Below, one piece after another: positions 58,524 through 64,000 of a DNA stretch of 64,000 nt. This DNA is from Mycobacterium szulgai (GTDB lineage: Bacteria; Actinomycetota; Actinomycetes; Mycobacteriales; Mycobacteriaceae). The notes below the pieces were generated by a model that saw only the letters and a list, made by a program, of their open reading frames with translations, was not told the origin of the DNA and searched no databases. The stretch spans positions 1 to 64,000 of the forward strand of contig NZ_LQPW01000178.1 of assembly GCF_002116635.1 (NCBI RefSeq), given 5' to 3'. The position numbers and the translations under genes are program-made. Each line of letters begins with the position of its first letter. Position 1 is the first letter of the stretch.

Positions 58524-59440
58524 GACCCCTGGCGATCATCGGCCCGACGGGCACGGGCAAGTCGCAACTGGCTCTCGACGTGGCCGAACGGCTAGACATC
58601 ACCGCTGAAATCGTCAACGCCGACGCAATGCAGCTCTATCGCGGCATGGACATCGGAACGGCGAAGCTGCCCGTCCACCAGCGGCGCGGCATCCCGCATC
58701 ACCAGCTCGACGTGCTCGACGTCACCGAAACCGCGACAGTCGCTCGCTATCAGCAGGCCGCGGCCGCCGATATCGAGGCGATCATGGACAGGGGAGCGGT
58801 GCCGCTGGTGGTGGGCGGTTCCATGCTCTACATCCAATCGCTGCTCGACGACTGGACTTTTCCCGCGACCGACCCGGCTGTGCGCGCCAAATGGGAGCAG
58901 CGGCTCGCCGAGATCGGTGTGGGCGAGCTGCACGCCGAACTGGCTCGCCGCGACCCGGCCGCGGCTGCCACGATCCTGCCCACCGACGGCCGGCGCACGG
59001 TGCGGGCACTCGAGGTGGTCGAGCTCACCGGCCAGCCGTTCGCGGCGTCGGCACCGCGCATCGGCGCCGCGCGATGGAGCACGGCAATCGTCGGACTGGA
59101 CTGTGACACATCGATTCTCGACGAGAGGCTGGCTCGGCGCACCGAGCTGATGTTCGATGCCGGCCTGGTCGCGGAAGTACGGACCCTGCTCGGGCAGGGC
59201 TTGCGCGAGGGCGTGACGGCGTCGCGCGCCCTGGGCTACGCCCAGGTGCTCGAGGCACTGGATGCCGGCGGGGGCCCGGACCAGCTGTGCCGGGCGCAGG
59301 AACAGACCTTCGTGGGTACCCGCCGCTATGTGCGCCGGCAACGCTCGTGGTTTCGCCGCGACCATCGGGTGCACTGGCTCGACGCCGGAACCGACAGCCT
59401 CGTCGAGGACGCAGTGCTGGCGTGGCGCCAAGTACCCTGA
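58520..59440 (+). CDS. miaA: tRNA dimethylallyltransferase
   Basis: 306-residue enzyme that prenylates A37 of tRNAs, producing the substrate of MiaB. P-loop GPTGTGKS (residues 8-15), NADAMQLYRGMDIGTAK, and the C-terminal RRYVRRQRSWFRRD typical of MiaA. GTG 58520 overlaps the previous stop by 4 bp. dapF begins 4 bp after its stop. Confidence 0.97.
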   Translation: MRPLAIIGPTGTGKSQLALDVAERLDITAEIVNADAMQLYRGMDIGTAKLPVHQRRGIPHHQLDVLDVTETATVARYQQAAAADIEAIMDRGAVPLVVGGSMLYIQSLLDDWTFPATDPAVRAKWEQRLAEIGVGELHAELARRDPAAAATILPTDGRRTVRALEVVELTGQPFAASAPRIGAARWSTAIVGLDCDTSILDERLARRTELMFDAGLVAEVRTLLGQGLREGVTASRALGYAQVLEALDAGGGPDQLCRAQEQTFVGTRRYVRRQRSWFRRDHRVHWLDAGTDSLVEDAVLAWRQVP

Positions 59441-59444
59441 CGGC

Positions 59445-60326
59445 ATGCTGTTCGCCAAGGGCCACGGCACCCAAAACGACTTCGTGCTGCTGCCCGACCT
59501 CGACGCCCGGGTGGTGCTGTCAGCTACCCGGGTGGCCGCCTTGTGCGACCGGCGCAGAGGCCTGGGCGCCGACGGGGTGTTGCGCGTTACGACGGCGCAA
59601 GCCGCGGTGCGGGCCGGGGTGCTCGACCGTCTGCCCGACGGCGTGGACGGTTCGCACTGGTACATGGACTACCGCAACGCCGACGGCTCGATCGCGCAGA
59701 TGTGCGGCAACGGCGTGCGGGTGTTCGCCCACTATCTGCGGGCCAGTGGCCTGGAATCGGGCGATGAGTTCGTCGTCGGGTCACTGGCCGGACCGCGCCC
59801 GGTCACCCTGCACCACGTCGATGCCACCAACGCCGACGTCACCGTCGACATGGGCAAGGCCAACCGGCTGGGAAGCGGAGGGCCGGCCTTCGAGGCCACA
59901 GTCGGTGGGCGGCGGTTTAACGGCGTGGCCGTCGATGTGGGCAATCCGCATTTGGCCTGCGTTGATCCGGAACTGACGGTCGAAGCGCTGGCGGCGTTAG
60001 ACGTAGCGGCGCCAGTCGCTTTCGACCAGGCGCGGTTCCCGGAGGGCGTCAACGTCGAGGTGCTCACCGCCCCTATCGATGGCGTGGTCTGCATGCGTGT
60101 CCATGAACGCGGCGTCGGCGAAACCCGCTCGTGCGGCACCGGAACGGTCGCGGCGGCAGTCGCCGCTCTGGAGGCAAGTGGTGCCGAAACCGGCACACTG
60201 ACCGTGCGCGTGCCCGGCGGCGACGTAGTCGTCACGGTTACCGACGCCACCAGTTACCTGCGCGGACCGTCGGTATTGCTGGCCCGCGGCGAACTCGCCG
60301 ACGACTGGTGGAACACCCTGGGTTGA
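59445..60326 (+). CDS. dapF: Diaminopimelate epimerase
   Basis: 293-residue cofactor-independent epimerase converting LL- to meso-diaminopimelate for peptidoglycan. The two catalytic Cys residues are visible in MCGNGVRVFA and ETRSCGTGTVAAA, and GHGTQNDFVLLPD is at the N-terminus. ATG 59445. It is slightly longer than the H37Rv enzyme (289). It lies in the miaA-dapF-hflX cluster; hflX starts 47 bp after its stop. Confidence 0.97.
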   Translation: MLFAKGHGTQNDFVLLPDLDARVVLSATRVAALCDRRRGLGADGVLRVTTAQAAVRAGVLDRLPDGVDGSHWYMDYRNADGSIAQMCGNGVRVFAHYLRASGLESGDEFVVGSLAGPRPVTLHHVDATNADVTVDMGKANRLGSGGPAFEATVGGRRFNGVAVDVGNPHLACVDPELTVEALAALDVAAPVAFDQARFPEGVNVEVLTAPIDGVVCMRVHERGVGETRSCGTGTVAAAVAALEASGAETGTLTVRVPGGDVVVTVTDATSYLRGPSVLLARGELADDWWNTLG

Positions 60327-60373
60327 AATTCGGATGCACGGCCGCGCGCATCGTGGAACCATCGGTGTTGGCT

Positions 60374-61825
60374 ATGACTTATCCAGACTCGCCCAAGAAG
60401 GCAGATTCGCCGATGACGGGCTTCTCAGAATCCACACCGAGTCTCGGTGAACTCGCGCTCGAAGACCGCTCGGCGCTGCGCCGGGTGGCCGGGCTGTCCA
60501 CCGAGCTCGCCGACATCTCCGAGGTCGAGTACCGCCAGCTGCGGCTGGAACGCGTGGTGCTCGTGGGGGTATGGACCGAGGGCAGCGCGGCCGACAACCA
60601 GGCCAGCCTGGCCGAGCTCGCAGCGTTGGCCGAAACAGCCGGCTCCCAAGTGCTCGAGGGGCTCATTCAGCGTCGCGACAAGCCCGACCCGTCGACGTAT
60701 ATCGGCTCCGGCAAGGCTGCCGAGCTTCGCGATGTGGTCGTGGCGACCGGCGCCGACACCGTCATCTGCGACGGCGAACTTTCCCCGGCGCAGCTGACCG
60801 CGCTGGAGAAGGCCGTCAAGGTCAAGGTCATCGACCGCACCGCCCTGATCCTCGACATCTTCGCCCAGCACGCCACCAGCCGGGAGGGCAAGGCGCAGGT
60901 GTCGCTGGCCCAGATGGAGTACATGCTGCCGCGGCTGCGTGGTTGGGGTGAGTCGATGTCTCGGCAGGCCGGTGGTCGCGCGGGCGGCAGCGGTGGCGGG
61001 GTGGGCCTGCGTGGTCCTGGTGAGACCAAGATCGAGACCGACCGGCGCCGCATCCGCGAACGCATGAGCAAGCTGCGGCGTGACATCAAGGCCATGAAAC
61101 AGGTCCGCGACACCCAGCGCAGTCGCCGGCTGGAAAGCGATGTGCCGTCGATCGCCATCGTCGGGTACACCAACGCGGGGAAATCCAGCGTGCTCAACGC
61201 CCTGACCGGGGCCGGGGTGCTGGTCCAGGACGCCCTGTTCGCCACCCTGGAACCCACCACCAGACGCGCGGAGTTCGAGGATGGCCGACCATTCGTACTC
61301 ACCGACACGGTCGGCTTCGTCCGGCACCTGCCCACCCAGCTGGTCGAGGCCTTCCGTTCCACGCTGGAGGAGGTCGTCGACGCCGACCTATTGGTGCACG
61401 TGGTGGACGGATCCGACGTCAACCCGCTGGCCCAGATCAGCGCGGTTCGGCAGGTGATTTCCGAAGTCATCGCCGACCATCATGGGGACCCGCCGCCGGA
61501 GTTGTTGGTGGTCAACAAGATCGACGCCGCAAGCGGTCTGATGCTGGCCAAGCTGCGCCACGAACTGCCCGGCGCGGTCTTCGTCTCCGCTCGCACCGGG
61601 GAGGGCATGGACGCGCTCCGACGGCGCATGGCGGAGCTGGCCAAACCCACCGATACCGCCGTCGACGTCGTGATTCCTTACCATCGCGGCGACTTGGTGG
61701 CCCGCGTGCACGCCGATGGCCGCGTCCAGCAAGCCGAGCACAACCCGGACGGCACCCGGATCAAGGCCCGCGTTCCGGTCGCACTGGCGGCTAGCCTGCA
61801 GGACTTCTCGGTCAACGGCGGTTAG
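60374..61825 (+). CDS. hflX: Ribosome-associated GTPase HflX
   Basis: 483-residue GTPase that splits stalled or stressed ribosomes and contributes to macrolide tolerance in mycobacteria. An HflX N-domain is present (YIGSGKAAEL; LSLAQ-type LAQMEYMLPRL; GPGETKIETDRR), then the G domain with P-loop GYTNAGKS, DTVGFVRHLP and NKID. ATG 60374 (MTYPDSPKKA). Longer in-frame starts up to 60131 overlap dapF and are rejected. Confidence 0.95.
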   Translation: MTYPDSPKKADSPMTGFSESTPSLGELALEDRSALRRVAGLSTELADISEVEYRQLRLERVVLVGVWTEGSAADNQASLAELAALAETAGSQVLEGLIQRRDKPDPSTYIGSGKAAELRDVVVATGADTVICDGELSPAQLTALEKAVKVKVIDRTALILDIFAQHATSREGKAQVSLAQMEYMLPRLRGWGESMSRQAGGRAGGSGGGVGLRGPGETKIETDRRRIRERMSKLRRDIKAMKQVRDTQRSRRLESDVPSIAIVGYTNAGKSSVLNALTGAGVLVQDALFATLEPTTRRAEFEDGRPFVLTDTVGFVRHLPTQLVEAFRSTLEEVVDADLLVHVVDGSDVNPLAQISAVRQVISEVIADHHGDPPPELLVVNKIDAASGLMLAKLRHELPGAVFVSARTGEGMDALRRRMAELAKPTDTAVDVVIPYHRGDLVARVHADGRVQQAEHNPDGTRIKARVPVALAASLQDFSVNGG

Positions 61826-61834
61826 GCAACCGCC

Positions 61835-61854
61835 TACCAACCGCCCGGTTGGTA
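61835..61854. promoter_or_regulatory. Perfect palindromic operator before fadE20
   Basis: TACCAACCGCCCGGTTGGTA has 9-bp perfectly complementary arms around two central bases. It sits 52 bp before the fadE20 ATG and 10 bp after the hflX stop. The shape and length are those of a TetR-family binding site. Lipid-gene regulators of this family are common in mycobacteria, but the protein is not identified. Confidence 0.75.
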
Positions 61855-61905
61855 TATCTTGGGTGGCAGAGTTTTCTTTTCCTCGGATAGCCGGAGGCTT
61901 TAGGT

Positions 61906-63066
61906 ATGGGCAGCGCCGTCAAATACCAGCGCACTCTTTTCGAACCCGAACACGATTTGTTCCGCGAGTCCTACCGGGCTTTTCTCGAGCGCCACGTCGC
62001 GCCTTATCACGACGAATGGGCGAAGGCCAAGATCGTCGACCGTGGGGTGTGGCTCGAGGCCGGCAAGCAGGGCTTCCTTGGCATGGCGGTACCGGAGGAA
62101 TACGGTGGCGGCGGAAATCCCGACTTTCGGTACAACACCATCGTCACCGAGGAAAGCGTCGCCGGACGATACAGCGGGCTCGGGTTCGGCCTGCACAATG
62201 ACGTCGTAGCTCCTTACTTGCTGAAACTCACTACCGACGAGCAAAAGCAACGTTGGCTACCCAAGTTCTGCACCGGGGAGCTGATCACCGCGATCGCCAT
62301 GACCGAGCCGGGAACCGGAAGTGACCTGCAGGGCATCAAGACCCGCGCGGTCAAGCAGGACGACCACTATGTACTCAACGGGTCAAAGACGTTCATTACC
62401 AACGGGATCAATTCAGACCTGGTGATCGTGGTGGCGCAGACGGATCCCGAAAAGGGTGCCCAGGGCTTCAGTCTACTCGTGGTCGAACGCGGTATGGAGG
62501 GATTCGAACGCGGCCGCCATCTGGACAAGATCGGGCTGGACGCCCAGGACACCGCCGAGTTGTCCTTCACCGACGTCAAGGTGCCGGCTGAAAACCTGCT
62601 CGGCCAAGAGGGCATGGGATTCATTTACCTGATGCAGAATCTGCCGCAGGAACGGATCAACATCGCGGTCATGGCGGCCACGGCAATGGAATCCGTGCTG
62701 GAAGAGACGCTGCAGTACACCAAGGAACGCAAGGCTTTTGGGAAGTCCATCGGCAGCTTCCAAAACAGCCGGTTCCTGCTGGCCGAGCTGGCCACCGAGG
62801 CCACCGTGGTACGCATCATGGTCGACGAGTTCCTCGCGCTACACCTGGAAGGCAAGCTGACGGCCGAACAGGCGGCGATGGCCAAGTGGTATTCCACCGA
62901 GAAGCAGGTACAGCTCATCGACCGCTGCCTGCAGTTGCACGGCGGGTACGGCTACATGCGCGAATATCCTGTCGCCCGGGCATATCTCGACGCCCGGGTG
63001 CAGACCATCTACGGCGGTACCACCGAGATCATGAAAGAAATCATCGGCCGCAGTCTAGGTGTTTGA
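61906..63066 (+). CDS. fadE20: Acyl-CoA dehydrogenase FadE20
   Basis: 386-residue acyl-CoA dehydrogenase, equal in length to H37Rv Rv2724c. Motifs: MTEPGTGSDLQG, GSKTFITNGINSD, CLQLHGGYGYMREYPVARAY (with the region around the catalytic Glu) and IYGGTTEIMKEIIGR. ATG 61906. It is the first step of fatty acyl-CoA beta-oxidation. The upstream palindrome suggests TetR-type control. It overlaps the convergent terC gene by 12 bp. Confidence 0.96.
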   Translation: MGSAVKYQRTLFEPEHDLFRESYRAFLERHVAPYHDEWAKAKIVDRGVWLEAGKQGFLGMAVPEEYGGGGNPDFRYNTIVTEESVAGRYSGLGFGLHNDVVAPYLLKLTTDEQKQRWLPKFCTGELITAIAMTEPGTGSDLQGIKTRAVKQDDHYVLNGSKTFITNGINSDLVIVVAQTDPEKGAQGFSLLVVERGMEGFERGRHLDKIGLDAQDTAELSFTDVKVPAENLLGQEGMGFIYLMQNLPQERINIAVMAATAMESVLEETLQYTKERKAFGKSIGSFQNSRFLLAELATEATVVRIMVDEFLALHLEGKLTAEQAAMAKWYSTEKQVQLIDRCLQLHGGYGYMREYPVARAYLDARVQTIYGGTTEIMKEIIGRSLGV

Positions 63067-64000
63067 CGGTGTCTGGTCATCGGGCTCATAGGCTTCGTGC
63101 GCGTCGTGGGCCCCTCGCAGCAGCGCTCTGAGTTCGTGGTCCTGCGCGAGCTGCGCACGGTATTTAGTTGGCAGTGAGTCGATTTCGTGCTCGGCTTCCA
63201 GCAGTGCGGCGAAGATCTTCTCACGTTCGGCGGAATCAACCTCGTAGTGCAAGTCGAGGTATTCGGTGGCATGACGGTGGGCTCTGGCCACGGCATTCTG
63301 TTTACGGCCGCGGGCGGAGAACAACGACACGACAGTGGTGATCAGCAGGATGACGATGATCACCGTCAGCGACACAGCGGTGCTGATTTCGGCCACCTGC
63401 ACCGGCATACCGTGGTTGATGAACGGAATGTTGTTGTCGTGCAATGCTTCCAGTATCAGCTTCACGCCGATAAAGCCAAGAATCGCCGCCAGGCCGTAGG
63501 ACAGATAGACCAAGCGGTCCAGCAGATTGTCGATCAGGAAGTAGAGCTGGCGCAGGCCCATCAGCGAGAACGCGGTTGCGGCGAAAACCAGGTAGACGTT
63601 CTGCGTCAATCCGAACATCGCTGGTACCGAATCGAATGCAAACAGCACGTCAGTTCCGCCGACGGCGATCATCACCAGCAGCATCGGGGTCATCACCCGG
63701 TTGCCGTTTTCGAAGGTGAACAGTCGGTCGCCGTCGTAGTGCGGCGAGGTCCGCAAGAAGCGACTGGCCAGCCGGATGATGAGGTTATCGGCGCTATGGT
63801 TTTCGGACTCCCCGGGTTTGGCCAAGTTGCCCGCCATGACCAGCAAGCCCAGGCCGAACACATAGAACGCCCAGTTGAAGTTGTCCAGCAGCGCGGCGCC
63901 GAGCAGTACGAAACCGGTGCGCGCGATCAACGCGAACGCCACGCCGAACAGCAGCACCTTCTGCTGTGCCACCCGGGGCACGGCGAAGCTACTGATGATG
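63055..64000 (-). CDS. TerC family integral membrane protein (3' part)
   Basis: The C-terminal ~315 residues of a TerC family membrane protein, like H37Rv Rv2723. The 5' end lies beyond base 64000. Membrane segments include VLLFGVAFALIARTGFVLLG, and the conserved FAFDSVPAMFGLTQNVYLVF, with the DS metal-type motif. A hydrophilic cytoplasmic tail of about 80 residues ends DDQTPSNT. TerC proteins relate to tellurite resistance or manganese export. Its stop overlaps the fadE20 stop region by 12 bp. Confidence 0.92.
   Translation of the reverse strand, partial: IISSFAVPRVAQQKVLLFGVAFALIARTGFVLLGAALLDNFNWAFYVFGLGLLVMAGNLAKPGESENHSADNLIIRLASRFLRTSPHYDGDRLFTFENGNRVMTPMLLVMIAVGGTDVLFAFDSVPAMFGLTQNVYLVFAATAFSLMGLRQLYFLIDNLLDRLVYLSYGLAAILGFIGVKLILEALHDNNIPFINHGMPVQVAEISTAVSLTVIIVILLITTVVSLFSARGRKQNAVARAHRHATEYLDLHYEVDSAEREKIFAALLEAEHEIDSLPTKYRAQLAQDHELRALLRGAHDAHEAYEPDDQTPSNT

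Overview
The window comes from the chromosome of a slow-growing Mycobacterium close to, but not inside, the M. tuberculosis complex. The GC-rich sequence carries PE, PPE and PE_PGRS genes, and the gene order matches the M. tuberculosis H37Rv segment around Rv2777c to Rv2723 (read here in the opposite direction). Encoded proteins such as ThyA, ThyX, DapA, RNase J and RecX look nearly collinear with the H37Rv versions I remember. RecA has no intein, and several genes here are fragments or absent in H37Rv. No rRNA, tRNA, CRISPR array or insertion sequence was found. Comparisons with H37Rv are from memory, not from a search.

Layout. 1-533: 5' part of a PE_PGRS gene. 756-8298: lipid and redox genes (metal-dependent hydrolase family protein, hydrolase-SDR fusion, ferredoxin-type reductase), a GNAT gene, then the dapB operon and an acyl-CoA synthetase. 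8529-10516: a PE/PPE pair. 10527-17169: a three-domain fused acyl-CoA carboxylase, a small secreted Gly/Cys repeat protein and an SDR-acyl-CoA dehydrogenase operon. 17166-19995: dienelactone hydrolase, thyA-dfrA and a DivIVA-like coiled-coil protein. 20014-34995: a DNA-processing and defence island. 35267-38715: thyX, dapA and RNase J. 38739-49809: a methyltransferase/SDR/monooxygenase cluster, ftsK, argA, pgsA3, the clgR-pspA-pspM envelope-stress operon, ephG, a glycosyltransferase and a FhuF-like iron-sulfur protein. 49950-64000: recA-recX, miaB, a DUF349 protein, two tandem DMT-like transporters, miaA-dapF-hflX, fadE20 and a partial TerC gene.

The defence island lies between the two thymidylate synthase genes thyA and thyX. 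It starts with a YcaQ-type DNA glycosylase that probably uses a CTG start coupled to an 11-codon leader. An hsdS gene overlaps its stop codon. Next come a VapBC module with a strong palindromic operator, then a divergent pair: a coiled-coil protein with an RmuC/DUF2130-like nuclease-fold C-terminus, and an HTH protein that resembles an HsdM-HsdS fusion stripped of its catalytic motifs. A complete type I restriction-modification operon follows (hsdM-hsdS-YhcG N-domain gene-hsdR, every junction overlapping), then a WXG/YxxxD type VII-secreted toxin-like protein with a putative immunity gene. The divergent pair, whose HTH member runs 14 bp into hsdM, is the best candidate for an undescribed system.

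Several regulatory sites are readable: a LexA SOS box and a RecA-NDp (PafBC-type) promoter before recA, a SigE-like promoter before clgR, palindromic operators before vapB and fadE20, and hairpin elements on both sides of thyX.
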